Assembly: GCF_000382425.1 (NCBI RefSeq)
Contig: NZ_KB908295.1
Location: 62,001-126,000 of the forward strand
Source of the DNA: Empedobacter brevis NBRC 14943 = ATCC 43319
Lineage (GTDB): Bacteria; Bacteroidota; Bacteroidia; Flavobacteriales; Weeksellaceae
DNA: 64,000 nucleotides
Direction of reading: 5' to 3'
Shown here: positions 44,579-54,104 of the stretch, piece by piece
Numbering within the stretch: position 1 is the first letter of the stretch
How the letters are laid out: every line of letters begins with the position of its first letter
Notes under the pieces: model-generated
The model's input: only the letters and a program-made list of their open reading frames with translations
What the model was told of the DNA's origin: nothing
Databases searched by the model: none
Program-made: the position numbers and the translations under genes

Positions 44579-46114
44579 TTATAATTGTTCAAAAAGATAT
44601 TTCATATTCACTTCTTTATCGATAATTGCATGTAATTCATCGATATGAACGCGTTTTTGTTCCATTGTATCACGGTAGCGCAATGTAACAGAATTATCAT
44701 TTAGCGAATCGTGGTCGACTGTAATACAGAAAGGCGTTCCGATTGCATCCATACGGCGGTAACGTTTTCCGATTGAATCTTTTTCTTCGTACATGACATT
44801 GTAATCTAAACGTAGTTTTTTTACAATTTGTTCTGCAAATTCCGGTAAACCATCTTTCTTAACTAAAGGTAAAATAGCGGCTTTAATTGGAGCTAATGCA
44901 GCAGGTAAAGCTAAAACAACACGCTCAGAACCATCTTCTAAAACTTCTTCTTTTAACGAATTAGAGAAAACAGCTAAGAACATACGGTCCAAACCTACAG
45001 AAGTTTCTACAACATAAGGTGTGTACGATTCGTTTGTTTCGTTGTCGAAATATTGTATTTTTTTACCTGAATGTTGTTCATGTGCTTTCAAATCGAAATC
45101 TGTACGCGAGTGAATACCTTCTAATTCTTTGAATCCGAATGGGAATTTAAACTCGATATCAGCAGCAGCATTTGCATAATGTGCTAATTTTTCGTGGTCA
45201 TGGAAACGGTAATTATCATTTCCTAAACCTAAAGTTTGGTGCCAACGTAAGCGTGTTTCTTTCCATTTTTCGTACCATTCCAATTCAGTTCCAGGTTTTA
45301 CGAAAAACTGCATTTCCATTTGTTCAAATTCACGTTGACGGAAAATAAACTGACGAGCAACAATTTCATTACGAAAAGCTTTCCCAATTTGAGCAATTCC
45401 GAAAGGCAGCTTCATACGTCCGGATTTTTGGACATTCAAGTAATTCAAGAAAATACCTTGAGCCGTTTCAGGACGTAAATATAAATCCATTGCTTGATCT
45501 GCAGTTGCACCTAATTTTGTTCCAAACATCAAGTTGAATTGACGAACTTCTGTCCAGTTTTTAGAACCTGTTACAGGGTCAGCAATTTCTAATTCTTCGA
45601 TTAAAGCTTTTACATCGTCTAAATCTTCATTTTCTAAAGATTTTCCCATACGTTGTAAAATGGTATCAATTTGTTTTTGATACTCTAAAACACGAGGATT
45701 TGTAGTAACAAATTGCTCTTTATCAAAAGTTTCTCCGAAACGTTTTGCAGCTTTAGTTACTTCTTTTTCGATTTTGCCTTCGATTTTAGCACAATGATCT
45801 TCAATCAAGACATCAGCACGGTAACGTTTTTTAGAATCTTTGTTATCGATTAAAGGATCGTTAAAAGCATCAACGTGGCCTGAAGCTTTCCAAGTAGTAG
45901 GGTGCATAAAAATAGCAGAATCAATGCCGACAATATTTTCGTGCATTTGTACCATTGCTTTCCACCAATATTGTTTGATGTTATTTTTTAATTCAGCTCC
46001 GTTTTGACCATAATCGTAAACGGCTGATAATCCATCATAAATCTCACTCGATTGAAAAATGAAACCATATTCTTTCGCATGAGAAACTACTTTCTTGAAA
46101 ATATCTTCTGACAT
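44579..46114 (-). CDS. glyS: Glycine--tRNA ligase, dimeric type
   Basis: A class II synthetase of 511 residues that charges tRNA-Gly. It is the single-chain alpha2 (eukaryotic-like) form rather than the GlyQ/GlyS tetramer. Motifs: RPETAQGIFLNYLNV, PFGIAQIGKAFRNEI (motif 2 region), REFEQMEMQFFVKPG, and VETSVGLDRMFLAVF (motif 3), followed by the anticodon-binding domain (about 400-511). It stands alone with its own terminator. Confidence 0.95.
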   Translation of the reverse strand: MSEDIFKKVVSHAKEYGFIFQSSEIYDGLSAVYDYGQNGAELKNNIKQYWWKAMVQMHENIVGIDSAIFMHPTTWKASGHVDAFNDPLIDNKDSKKRYRADVLIEDHCAKIEGKIEKEVTKAAKRFGETFDKEQFVTTNPRVLEYQKQIDTILQRMGKSLENEDLDDVKALIEELEIADPVTGSKNWTEVRQFNLMFGTKLGATADQAMDLYLRPETAQGIFLNYLNVQKSGRMKLPFGIAQIGKAFRNEIVARQFIFRQREFEQMEMQFFVKPGTELEWYEKWKETRLRWHQTLGLGNDNYRFHDHEKLAHYANAAADIEFKFPFGFKELEGIHSRTDFDLKAHEQHSGKKIQYFDNETNESYTPYVVETSVGLDRMFLAVFSNSLKEEVLEDGSERVVLALPAALAPIKAAILPLVKKDGLPEFAEQIVKKLRLDYNVMYEEKDSIGKRYRRMDAIGTPFCITVDHDSLNDNSVTLRYRDTMEQKRVHIDELHAIIDKEVNMKYLFEQL

Positions 46115-46347
46115 AATTAATTGTGTGTTCTTATTTAAAGTGCAATTTTAGTGAATTTTGATGATTAAAGTGGTATAATTTAATAAAATCATGAGGCTGT
46201 ATGTTGTTAAGATAGTTTTTGAAAAATATATTAGCAGAAATATTTCGTTTCTCTTGTTCTTTGTCGAGCTCTGATTTTTCTTGATTGTTTTAAAGCTTCG
46301 TTTTCTTTGAAAAATATTAATTTTAAACAGTTAAAAAATAAAACCTC

Positions 46348-46815
46348 ATGAAAAAGTTAATTCTTTCCGTTTTGATTTTAAGTTTTTATACAAGTTGTGA
46401 TTCTAAGACTTCTTCTATACAACCCATAGAAAAGACAATAAAAGCAGAAGTAGATTATAAGGTAGCGGTTGATTTTATGAATGCTTATGTGAAAAAAACT
46501 TCGGATAATGAATTTGTAATGATGAATGATTTGTTAACGGAAAATTTTAAGAAAAGGTATGAAACAGTAATGGATTCTGCCTACAAAGTAGAACCTGAAT
46601 TAGGATTGGGTTTTGATCCAATTGTTGACGGGCAAGATTTTCCAAATCAGTTTACGATTAAAAAAATCGATCAATCATCGGGATTTGTAACATTGCAAGG
46701 AGTAGATTGGCAAGAGTTTGAAGTTGTTTTGAAAGTGGTGACTGAAAATAATCAATCTTTGGTAGACGGTTCCGGAATCATAAATATACCAAAGATTAAA
46801 CAGGCGAAACGGTAA
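46348..46815 (+). CDS. Small lipoprotein, possibly DUF3828-like
   Basis: A 155-residue lipoprotein with lipobox FYTSC (Cys18). The mature domain (DYKVAVDFMNAYVKKTSDN, LLTENFKKRYE, LGFDPIVDGQDFP, TLQGVDWQEFEVVLKVV) has the helix-then-strand layout of DUF3828-type domains, which are uncharacterised. The assignment is tentative. Nothing nearby hints at a role. Confidence 0.6.
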   Translation: MKKLILSVLILSFYTSCDSKTSSIQPIEKTIKAEVDYKVAVDFMNAYVKKTSDNEFVMMNDLLTENFKKRYETVMDSAYKVEPELGLGFDPIVDGQDFPNQFTIKKIDQSSGFVTLQGVDWQEFEVVLKVVTENNQSLVDGSGIINIPKIKQAKR

Positions 46816-46894
46816 AAACGGTAAGATAGATAATTCTATAAACTTTCAGGAAAATGATATAAATCTTCCATGATCTTTGTTTCGATTTTTTGTT

Positions 46895-46902
46895 TATTTT
46901 TG
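46895..46902 (+). promoter_or_regulatory. -7 promoter element of the copper-type cassette
   Basis: TATTTTTG is an exact TAnnTTTG match 8 bp before the ATG of the Cys-rich protein, which predicts a very short leader. Confidence 0.45.
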
Positions 46903-46909
46903 TCTTTAT

Positions 46910-47365
46910 ATGAAAATGCAACAGTACATAAAATATGTTTTGTCTCTGGTTTTGATTTTTTCAAATCTCAGTTATGCATTTTCTATGCATTTTTGTCAAG
47001 ATGAAGTGGAGCATGTAAAATTGAATCACTTGGATAATGTTTTGAATAAAAAAGAGATGCAAATGTCTTGTTGTTCTCCAAAACAGAAGAGAACAAATCA
47101 TTGTGAAATTCCGGAAGATACAAAGAAGCAAAAAGACGATTGTTGCAAAGATGTCTCGTATTCAGATAAGTTTGTAGAAAAACAAACAGTAAAAATACAA
47201 AAGCTTGTACCAATTTATTTTATTGCAACTGAGGTACTTCAAATTCAAAATATTTTAATAAACGATGAGGTAAACAATCAGTCGAGTTATCTCGTTTTTT
47301 ATGTTGCCTCTAATGCACCTCCAAATTATATACTGAATTCTCAATTAACATTTTACGAAGGATAA
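46910..47365 (+). CDS. HYC_CC_PP-type Cys-rich secreted protein
   Basis: A 151-residue exported protein; the ATG at 46910 gives a clean signal (about 1-22). Three short motifs are spaced as in the HYC_CC_PP family: HFC (SMHFCQDE), CC (MSCCSPKQ, and another CC at DDCCKD) and PP near the end (ASNAPPNY). Seven cysteines suggest copper or another thiophilic metal as ligand. A TonB receptor and an HMA protein follow, so it likely belongs to a metal-handling cassette, as is usual for this family. Confidence 0.7.
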   Translation: MKMQQYIKYVLSLVLIFSNLSYAFSMHFCQDEVEHVKLNHLDNVLNKKEMQMSCCSPKQKRTNHCEIPEDTKKQKDDCCKDVSYSDKFVEKQTVKIQKLVPIYFIATEVLQIQNILINDEVNNQSSYLVFYVASNAPPNYILNSQLTFYEG

Positions 47366-47490
47366 TAACTATTTTTTTTGATTCAATCAATCAGAAATCA
47401 ATACGCTATTATTTGAATATTAAAGTATTTGATGAAATTATACTCAACAAGTACACAATAATAATAGGCATTATGCCTTAAATCGTAAAA

Positions 47491-49737
47491 ATGAAAAAAA
47501 TATTCACTTCAGTATTTATACTAAGTGCTGCGTTAACTTACGCACAATCTACTTTAAAAGGTCAAATTAAAGATCAAAATCAACAACCAATTGCCGGAGC
47601 CGAAGTATTCTGGCAAAATACAGATATCTCTGCTATTACAGATGAAAAAGGAAGTTTTGAGATTGAGAATTATCAACCAACAGCAGTTCTAGGTGTTTTT
47701 TATGACAATCAAACGACGACTTTTAAAGAATTGAAAGAGGAGTTTCAACATTTAACCATCAATGTAAAAGATCATTTTGGAGATACAACCTTAGGTGAAG
47801 TTGTATTGAAAGATACGAGTAGTTCTCTTAAAAAATCGAAGTTTGCAACCAACATGACCACAATGACAGGAAAAGAATTGTTGAAAGCAGCTTGTTGTAA
47901 TTTAGCCGAATCATTTGAGACTAATCCTTCTATTGATGTTAATTTTTCTGATGCTGTTACAGGGAATAAGCAAATCAAAATGTTGGGATTAACGTCTCCT
48001 TATATTTTAATTGCAGAAGAAAATATTCCAAACGTCCGTGGTGCTTCGCAGGCTTTTGGGCTTAGTTTTACACCTGGAACTTGGGTAGAGAGTATTCAGG
48101 TGACAAAAGGAGCAGGTACGGTAATTAATGGTTACGAAAGCATTTCGGGACAAATTAATACGGAATTAATTAAACCTGCAGATGATATTCCGTTGTTTGT
48201 CAATTTATATGGCTCTACAGATGCTCGTTTCGAAGGAAATGTACACCTGAACAAAAAGTTGAATGATAAATGGAGCACTTCACTTTTCTTACACGGAAAT
48301 GCACGCGTTGCAGAAAATGATATGAACGATGATGGCTTTTTAGATAATCCACTTGGTCATCAGGTAAATGTAATGAATCGTTGGCAATACCAAAATTTAG
48401 AAAAAGGTTGGGTAGGATTTTTCTCTGCAAGGTATTTGAACGATAGAAAACAAGGTGGTCAGGTTGAATTTGATAAAAATCGGGATAAGTTGACAACAAA
48501 TTCTTGGGGATCGGAAATGAATACAAATCGTGTTGATTTATCTTCTAAAATAGGGTATGTTTTTCCGGAAATGCCTTATCAAAGTATGGGATTACAAACT
48601 GCATTTAGTTATCATAAGCAAGATTCTTATTTCGGATTGAATCAATATGATATCGAACAACAGAGCTTTTATGCTAATTATATTTTTAGTTCAATTATCA
48701 GCAATACAAAAAATAAATTCTCTACAGGAGCAAGTTTTACGTACGATAAATTTAAAGAATTTGTAGCGTTACCAACAGATGCAAATTATGATCGAATCGA
48801 TAATTCGGTAGGGGCGTTCTTCGAATATACATTTGATAATATGAAGAACTTTAATATGATTGCAGGGCTTCGCGGAGATTATCATAACAGAATGGGGTTT
48901 TTCTTGACACCACGTTTACATACGCGTTATACTCCTGTAAAAGGAACGACGATAAAAGCTTCAGTCGGAAGAGGAAAACGTATCAATAATATATTTGCTG
49001 AGAATCAGAATTTATTTGCTTCTTCAAGGCAATTTAATGTGATTGGAAATGGAGGAGACATCTATGGTTTAGATCCGGAAATTGCATGGAATTATGGATT
49101 TAGTGTAACGCAGGAATTCAAATTATTTGGAAAAAATGCAGATATTACAGCAGATTTTTACCGAACAGATTTCGAAAATCAAATTGTAACCGATATTGAT
49201 TATTCGGCTCGTCAAGTTCGATTTTATAATTTAGAAGGCGATTCGTATGCGAATTCATTTCAGTTTGATTTTAATTACAATCCATTTACGAATTTCAAAA
49301 TTAGAGCCTCTTACAAATATTATGATATAGCAACTGATTATGAGAAAGGAAAATTGGAACGCCCATTGCAGGCGAAACATCGTTTCTTTACAAATTTAGA
49401 GTATGAAACACGTGAAAGAAATGGAAAAAACTGGCGCTTTGATGTCACTTATAATTGGATAGGTAAACAACGCTTACCAAATACGGCTGATAATTTACCG
49501 GAAAATCAACTGAATGAATATTCGAACCCTTTCGGAACAGTTAATTTTCAAATTACCCGTGTTTTCTCGAAACGTTTTGAAGTGTATGTAGGAGGTGAAA
49601 ATATAACGAATTATCAACAGCATCGTGTAATTTTAGGAGCAGATAATCCATTTGGTTCTAATTTCGATAGTTCGATTGTGTATGCGCCAATTTTTGGACA
49701 GATGTATTATGCAGGATTAAGATTTAGCTTAAAATAG
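47491..49737 (+). CDS. TonB-dependent receptor of a copper-type cassette
   Basis: A 748-residue outer-membrane receptor: signal peptide (1-18, ending TYAQ), carboxypeptidase-regulatory-like domain (about 20-100), plug (about 120-230, including AACCNLAESFETNPSIDV with a rare double Cys, and VESIQVTKGAGTVINGYESI) and a 22-strand-type barrel ending YYAGLRFSLK. The Cys pair in the plug is typical of receptors found next to HMA-domain proteins. Substrate probably copper or a copper chelate (inference from neighbours). Confidence 0.87.
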   Translation: MKKIFTSVFILSAALTYAQSTLKGQIKDQNQQPIAGAEVFWQNTDISAITDEKGSFEIENYQPTAVLGVFYDNQTTTFKELKEEFQHLTINVKDHFGDTTLGEVVLKDTSSSLKKSKFATNMTTMTGKELLKAACCNLAESFETNPSIDVNFSDAVTGNKQIKMLGLTSPYILIAEENIPNVRGASQAFGLSFTPGTWVESIQVTKGAGTVINGYESISGQINTELIKPADDIPLFVNLYGSTDARFEGNVHLNKKLNDKWSTSLFLHGNARVAENDMNDDGFLDNPLGHQVNVMNRWQYQNLEKGWVGFFSARYLNDRKQGGQVEFDKNRDKLTTNSWGSEMNTNRVDLSSKIGYVFPEMPYQSMGLQTAFSYHKQDSYFGLNQYDIEQQSFYANYIFSSIISNTKNKFSTGASFTYDKFKEFVALPTDANYDRIDNSVGAFFEYTFDNMKNFNMIAGLRGDYHNRMGFFLTPRLHTRYTPVKGTTIKASVGRGKRINNIFAENQNLFASSRQFNVIGNGGDIYGLDPEIAWNYGFSVTQEFKLFGKNADITADFYRTDFENQIVTDIDYSARQVRFYNLEGDSYANSFQFDFNYNPFTNFKIRASYKYYDIATDYEKGKLERPLQAKHRFFTNLEYETRERNGKNWRFDVTYNWIGKQRLPNTADNLPENQLNEYSNPFGTVNFQITRVFSKRFEVYVGGENITNYQQHRVILGADNPFGSNFDSSIVYAPIFGQMYYAGLRFSLK

Positions 49738-49760
49738 AAAATCATAAAAAATTATATAAG

Positions 49761-50162
49761 ATGAAAAAATTATTAACCTTTGCTTTGGTAGCGACGTTAG
49801 GAATTAACGCACAAGCACAAAATAAAAACGCAAAACATGATTTACATGTGAAAGGAAATTGTGAACAATGTAAAGAACGTATTGAGAAAGCAGCTTATGG
49901 TGTAAAAGGAGTAAAAGTAGCAACTTGGGATGTTGATACGCATAATTTGCATATTGTTTTGAACGAAACAAAAAATAATTTAGATGCAGTGGAAAATGCG
50001 ATTGTAGCAGTAGGGCATGACACAAATGCAAAACGGGCAGATGATAAAGTATATGAAAATTTACATTCGTGCTGTTTATATGAACGAGATGAAGCCGAAG
50101 GAGAGCATGTCACAGAAACATCTCAGAAAAAAGAAGAAGAGCATTCGAATCATCAACATTAG
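49761..50162 (+). CDS. Secreted heavy-metal-associated (HMA) domain protein
   Basis: A 133-residue protein with a signal peptide (about 1-20, ending AQAQ). The HMA ferredoxin-like fold runs about 25-95, with the metal-binding CxxC in VKGNCEQCKERIEKAAYG. A second Cys pair (HSCCLYERDE) and a His/Glu-rich tail (HSNHQH) add likely metal ligands. It is 23 bp after the receptor gene and closes the cassette. It probably chaperones copper in the periplasm. Confidence 0.88.
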   Translation: MKKLLTFALVATLGINAQAQNKNAKHDLHVKGNCEQCKERIEKAAYGVKGVKVATWDVDTHNLHIVLNETKNNLDAVENAIVAVGHDTNAKRADDKVYENLHSCCLYERDEAEGEHVTETSQKKEEEHSNHQH

Positions 50163-50174
50163 TATTCAATAAAG

Positions 50175-50207
50175 TAAAAAAGACATCTCAATGAGATGTC
50201 TTTTTTA
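50175..50207 (+). terminator. Terminator of the copper-type cassette
   Basis: A 15-bp perfect stem AAAAAAGACATCTCA/TGAGATGTCTTTTTT. Confidence 0.88.
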
Positions 50208-50274
50208 CTTTATTTCAAATATTTATTTAATTAATAAATGTTTATTACTTAACGTTTAATTAATATTAACATTC

Positions 50275-50282
50275 TATCTTTG
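50275..50282 (+). promoter_or_regulatory. -7 promoter element of the MnmA-like/nuclease pair
   Basis: TATCTTTG, an exact TAnnTTTG match 53 bp before the GTG start. Confidence 0.45.
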
Positions 50283-50335
50283 CCATCCTTACTTTTTTTG
50301 AAACCTGAAATAAAATCACCCATAAAAATAGAAAA

Positions 50336-50863
50336 GTGAAGATTGGACAAATTGTAGAAATACCAAGAGAATCTCCTATTTATTTAAAGGAATTACCGTC
50401 TTTTCAATCCAAAGAAGAAGAACTTTTTTGGAAAATTGAACAACGGAATTATTCTTTGTTTGATGGGTTTATTGTGGGAGAGCACCAAGGAATTGAAAAT
50501 TTTGAAATTGGACAACGTAAGGGGATAAATGTAAGCGGGAAAGAATTTCCTGTGTATGTTATAGGGATGGATGAGTTGGAAAATAGACTTTTTGTTGGAC
50601 AAGGAAAAAATCACCCGGGACTTTTTACAAATGTTTTATACTTCACCGAAAGAAATATAAACTGGGTAGACGAGCCTATTTTGAAGAATATGATTGAAGT
50701 AGAAGTGACTTCGTCTCAATTAGAGTATAAAATGAATGCTATATTTTTTCGATTTGGGAAAAACTATTTTTTGGAATTTAAAGAACAAATTCCGTTGATT
50801 ATTAAAAATTACACGATGGGACTTTCTTATGAAAATAAGAATGTTTTAATATTAAATAAATAA
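50336..50863 (+). CDS. Orphan protein resembling the C-terminal half of MnmA
   Basis: A 175-residue protein starting at GTG; no ATG is available upstream before a stop. Residues 48-100 (VGEHQGIENFEIGQRKGINV, VYVIGMDELENRLFVGQG, HPGLF) match the central domain of the tRNA 2-thiouridylase MnmA, and 100-175 its C-terminal barrel (WVDEPI, IPLIIKNYTMGLS). The whole ATP-binding PP-loop domain with its catalytic cysteines is absent, so it cannot thiolate on its own. It has its own promoter, and a secreted nuclease gene follows 11 bp later. It could be a tRNA-binding module or a decaying gene. Confidence 0.65.
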   Translation: MKIGQIVEIPRESPIYLKELPSFQSKEEELFWKIEQRNYSLFDGFIVGEHQGIENFEIGQRKGINVSGKEFPVYVIGMDELENRLFVGQGKNHPGLFTNVLYFTERNINWVDEPILKNMIEVEVTSSQLEYKMNAIFFRFGKNYFLEFKEQIPLIIKNYTMGLSYENKNVLILNK

Positions 50864-50874
50864 TTGTTATTAAA

Positions 50875-52656
50875 ATGAAATTGAAATTTACATTTTTATC
50901 ATTTGCTTTAGGATTATTCGCACAAGCTCAAAAGGCTCCGGCGTATTACTCAAGCATTAATTTTACTAAAACAAAAAATGAGTTAAAAAGTGATGTCGCT
51001 AAATTGATTACTGATACTCATAAAAAAACTATTTCTTATAGTGAATTAAAAACATTATTAGAGCGCAGTGATATTGATCCTGATAACTCATCAAATTTAC
51101 TTTTAATTTATGGTTCTCAAGCTTCCGGAACACATCAAAGAAGTCGATCTAAAAATGGTTCATGGAATAGAGAACATGTCTACGCAAAATCGAAAGGAAC
51201 ACCAAATTTAGGAACTTCCGGTCCGGGAGCTGACGGACATCACCTGCGTCCTGCAGATATCACGTTAAACAGTACAAGAGGAAGTCTACTTTTTGATGAC
51301 GGTGTAGGGGTAATGGCAACAAAAACCAGCCGTGGAGGATGGTACCCGGGAGAAGAATGGAAAGGAGATGTTGCAAGAATTTTAATGTATATGTATGTAA
51401 GATACAATTCGAGAGCTTTACCTCTTAATATTACGTATGGACCAAGTACATATTCTTCAGATTTTCCTGATATTCTTTTAAAATGGAACGTGGAAGATCC
51501 TGTCTCTGTATTCGAAAAACAAAGAAATGATATAGTATCGAATACCCAAGGGAATCGAAATCCATTTATTGATAATCCTTATCTGGCAACAGTGATTTGG
51601 GGAGGGCCTAAAGCTCAAAATACATGGCCTGAGTCGTTTGATGGAAACGGAGGAAGTGAGACGGATACAGAAAAACCTTCTACACCAACAAATTTAACTT
51701 CAACAAATGTTACAACTTCTAGTGTAGCTTTAACATGGACAGCGTCAACAGATAATGTAGGAGTAAATGGATATGATATTTATGTAAATAATGTTTATAA
51801 TTCTTCAGTTTCTTCTAATAATGGAACTGTATCAGGATTAACGTCTTCTACTTCATATTCTTTTTATGTTGTTGCAAAAGATAATGCCGGAAATAAATCG
51901 GATAATAGCGAAGTTATTCAAGTAACAACTAAAGATTCTAATACCGGAGGAGGTACAGGAGAAGGAACAAGCTGTGGTACAGAAGATTTTGAAAATATTC
52001 CTTCTACAGGTAGTACACCTCCAGCCTCATCTTATACAGATAGAACTTGGACGAATAGAGGAATAGTTTGGACTGCAACAAATGCAAGAACAGATAGACA
52101 GATTTATATTGATGGGGATAATAATAAAGCAATTTGTATAAGAAAAGGTACATTAACTTCTTCGACTATATCAGGCGGAATAGGTTCTTTATCTGTGAAA
52201 ACATATTTACCATTTGCTGATTCTGAAGGAGTGTATACCTTAAAAATAAATGGAGTTGTAAAAGGACAGATTCCTTATTCGAAAACTGCAAAGACAACAA
52301 CAATTGAAAATATTAATGTTGAAGGAGATGTGGTGATTGAATTGATTGACGAGACTTCGAATAACAGAGTTTCTTTTGATAATTTATCTTGGACATGCTA
52401 TGAAAAATTAGGGACGGATGATTTGACAAAACAAAATAATAAATTGGTTATTTATCCAAATCCAGTAAAGAATCACGAATTTTTTATCAATGGAATCGAA
52501 GCGAATGAAACAATTCAAATATTCAATATTAATGGAGAATTAGTACAAACTATTCAACATGTGAATAATAATTCGAAAGTTAGATTGAATAAATTACCAA
52601 AAGGAGTGTATATTGTGAAAACAAAAACACAATCAAATAAAATCATTGTAAATTAA
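50875..52656 (+). CDS. Secreted endonuclease I with Fn3 domain and T9SS sorting tail
   Basis: A 593-residue extracellular nuclease. It has a signal peptide (1-18), an EndA/NucM-type endonuclease I domain (about 20-240, active-site RSKNGSWNREHVYAKSKG and DGHHLRPADITLN of the beta-beta-alpha metal fold), a fibronectin type III domain (about 268-350), a beta-rich domain (about 365-510) and a C-terminal T9SS type A sorting domain (LVIYPNPVKNHEF to KGVYIVKTKTQ). It is exported through the type IX system and digests nucleic acids outside the cell, probably for nutrition. Confidence 0.92.
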   Translation: MKLKFTFLSFALGLFAQAQKAPAYYSSINFTKTKNELKSDVAKLITDTHKKTISYSELKTLLERSDIDPDNSSNLLLIYGSQASGTHQRSRSKNGSWNREHVYAKSKGTPNLGTSGPGADGHHLRPADITLNSTRGSLLFDDGVGVMATKTSRGGWYPGEEWKGDVARILMYMYVRYNSRALPLNITYGPSTYSSDFPDILLKWNVEDPVSVFEKQRNDIVSNTQGNRNPFIDNPYLATVIWGGPKAQNTWPESFDGNGGSETDTEKPSTPTNLTSTNVTTSSVALTWTASTDNVGVNGYDIYVNNVYNSSVSSNNGTVSGLTSSTSYSFYVVAKDNAGNKSDNSEVIQVTTKDSNTGGGTGEGTSCGTEDFENIPSTGSTPPASSYTDRTWTNRGIVWTATNARTDRQIYIDGDNNKAICIRKGTLTSSTISGGIGSLSVKTYLPFADSEGVYTLKINGVVKGQIPYSKTAKTTTIENINVEGDVVIELIDETSNNRVSFDNLSWTCYEKLGTDDLTKQNNKLVIYPNPVKNHEFFINGIEANETIQIFNINGELVQTIQHVNNNSKVRLNKLPKGVYIVKTKTQSNKIIVN

Positions 52657-52677
52657 TATTTTATCAATGAATAATAT

Positions 52678-52717
52678 AAAAATAGTGATCAGAATAATTT
52701 CTGATCACTATTTTTTT
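52678..52717 (+). terminator. Terminator of the nuclease gene
   Basis: A 17-bp stem, AAAAATAGTGATCAGAA with its complement, and a T-run. Confidence 0.88.
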
Positions 52718-52848
52718 GTTTGAATAAAAAAGTCGGAAGGTTTATTTTCCGACTATGAATTCTCGTAGAAGTGGTATTTTTAGTTTGTTTAATTCTCTAT
52801 TTTAAGAAAATAGACTTTCTATTGTAAGGTATGTTAATTAGTTTTTAC

Positions 52849-53535
52849 TTATTTAATCTTATAAGCAATTCCCCAAAAAACAGGCATATTGAATGGACCA
52901 CTGTATTTACCGTAACCTGGAACGATTAAAGGTTCAATTCCCTGGTCTTTTTTACCACCAATGTACGCCGCTGGGTGTAGAGCTAATTCTCCATAAAAAT
53001 TCTTGAAAATCTCTACGCGACCACCAATAACAGCCTCTATCCAATAACTGCTTACATTTGCTTTTGGTAGACTTCCTTTGTTGATAATTTCGTTTGATTG
53101 CAAATCACGGATAGGATAACTATTGACTGTTTGCGAATACTTTGAATAAGCAACACGCCCTCCAATATAAATTCCGTTGGATTGATTTTCTACATCTTGT
53201 GTGATAAACCAATTTGCTCCGGCTTTTGCAAAAATTCCATCTACATCTACATTCCAATGTATTTCATCGAATTTATTTTTTTCGAATCCGGCTTCTACAA
53301 CGGCATGCCATTTCGTGTTGATTTGATAAGAAGCATATACACTTGCACCTTTTTTATCTTTAAAAGCTGCTACAATAGGGTTAAATAAATCTACACCGAT
53401 AAAAATATCATGTTTTTTTTTCTTTGGAATAGAATCTGTAAGTGATACTTTAGTTGAGTCAGTTTTATTTACTTGCGCAAAAGCAAAACTAGTTGCGCTC
53501 GTCAGCAAAAAGCTTAATAATAGTTGTCGAACCAT
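52849..53535 (-). CDS. DUF6048-family outer-membrane protein
   Basis: A 228-residue protein with a signal peptide (about 1-20, ending FAFAQ) and an outer-membrane barrel-like pattern of alternating strands (HDIFIGVDLFNPIVAAF, GIYIGGRVAYSKYS, YWIEAVIGGRVEIFKN, PVFWGIAYKIK at the end). It fits the Flavobacteriia-specific DUF6048 family. Its start lies 47 bases inside the 3' end of the DUF6452 gene. Role unknown; the pair probably acts together at the envelope. Confidence 0.75.
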   Translation of the reverse strand: MVRQLLLSFLLTSATSFAFAQVNKTDSTKVSLTDSIPKKKKHDIFIGVDLFNPIVAAFKDKKGASVYASYQINTKWHAVVEAGFEKNKFDEIHWNVDVDGIFAKAGANWFITQDVENQSNGIYIGGRVAYSKYSQTVNSYPIRDLQSNEIINKGSLPKANVSSYWIEAVIGGRVEIFKNFYGELALHPAAYIGGKKDQGIEPLIVPGYGKYSGPFNMPVFWGIAYKIK

Positions 53536-54088
53536 CTTTAATTTCAGTATTTACAGTTTCTATATTTTTTATCCAATTTCCAGAACTATTAGCAGTTTTT
53601 GTAACCAGTTTTACATTAGCACCTTTAAAAGTTAATCCAAAACCACAAGCTTTAGAAGTATAAGCATTTCCGATTGTATCGTATGTTAAAATCAAACGAT
53701 CGCGTTTTGCACGGATCACAGTATCTTGCCCGGTCGCAGGATCTTTAATTTCTCTATCTTTACCTTGAGCAATGGTATAATAAATTTCTTTTTTCTTATT
53801 TTGACGAACCGGAGCGGCAAAAGTTGATTTCATATTTACAGAACCTTGATCAATTAATATAGTGTCTTCACTTGTACCAGTTAGGTTAGAATCTTTTAAT
53901 ACATAAGCCCAATAGAAAATAGTGTCCTCTAGTTTAGTTGTTTTGTCGATAGTGTAGTACATATCTGCAACCATGCGCGGAACTTCGCCTTCATCCGTGC
54001 AAATATCATCATCTTCGCAACTGTAAAATGAAAATGCGATGATAGAAACAAAGATTGAATAAGTGAGAAAATTTTGGATTTTTTTCAT
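53489..54088 (-). CDS. DUF6452-family lipoprotein
   Basis: A 199-residue lipoprotein; the lipobox is FYSCEDDDICTDEG (lipidated Cys about 24, with a second Cys close by). The mature part is a beta-rich domain (MVADMYYTIDKTTKLEDT, RDRLILTYDTIGNAYTSKACG). It fits DUF6452, a Bacteroidota family found beside DUF6048 and rlmD. Its 3' end overlaps the next gene by 47 bases. Role unknown. Confidence 0.75.
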   Translation of the reverse strand: MKKIQNFLTYSIFVSIIAFSFYSCEDDDICTDEGEVPRMVADMYYTIDKTTKLEDTIFYWAYVLKDSNLTGTSEDTILIDQGSVNMKSTFAAPVRQNKKKEIYYTIAQGKDREIKDPATGQDTVIRAKRDRLILTYDTIGNAYTSKACGFGLTFKGANVKLVTKTANSSGNWIKNIETVNTEIKDGSTTIIKLFADERN

Positions 54089-54104
54089 TTTTTCGGATTG
54101 AATT

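Noticed and set aside
46115-46347. Possible RNA element upstream of the small lipoprotein gene
   Set aside because: No stable stem, repeat or promoter match could be found by eye.
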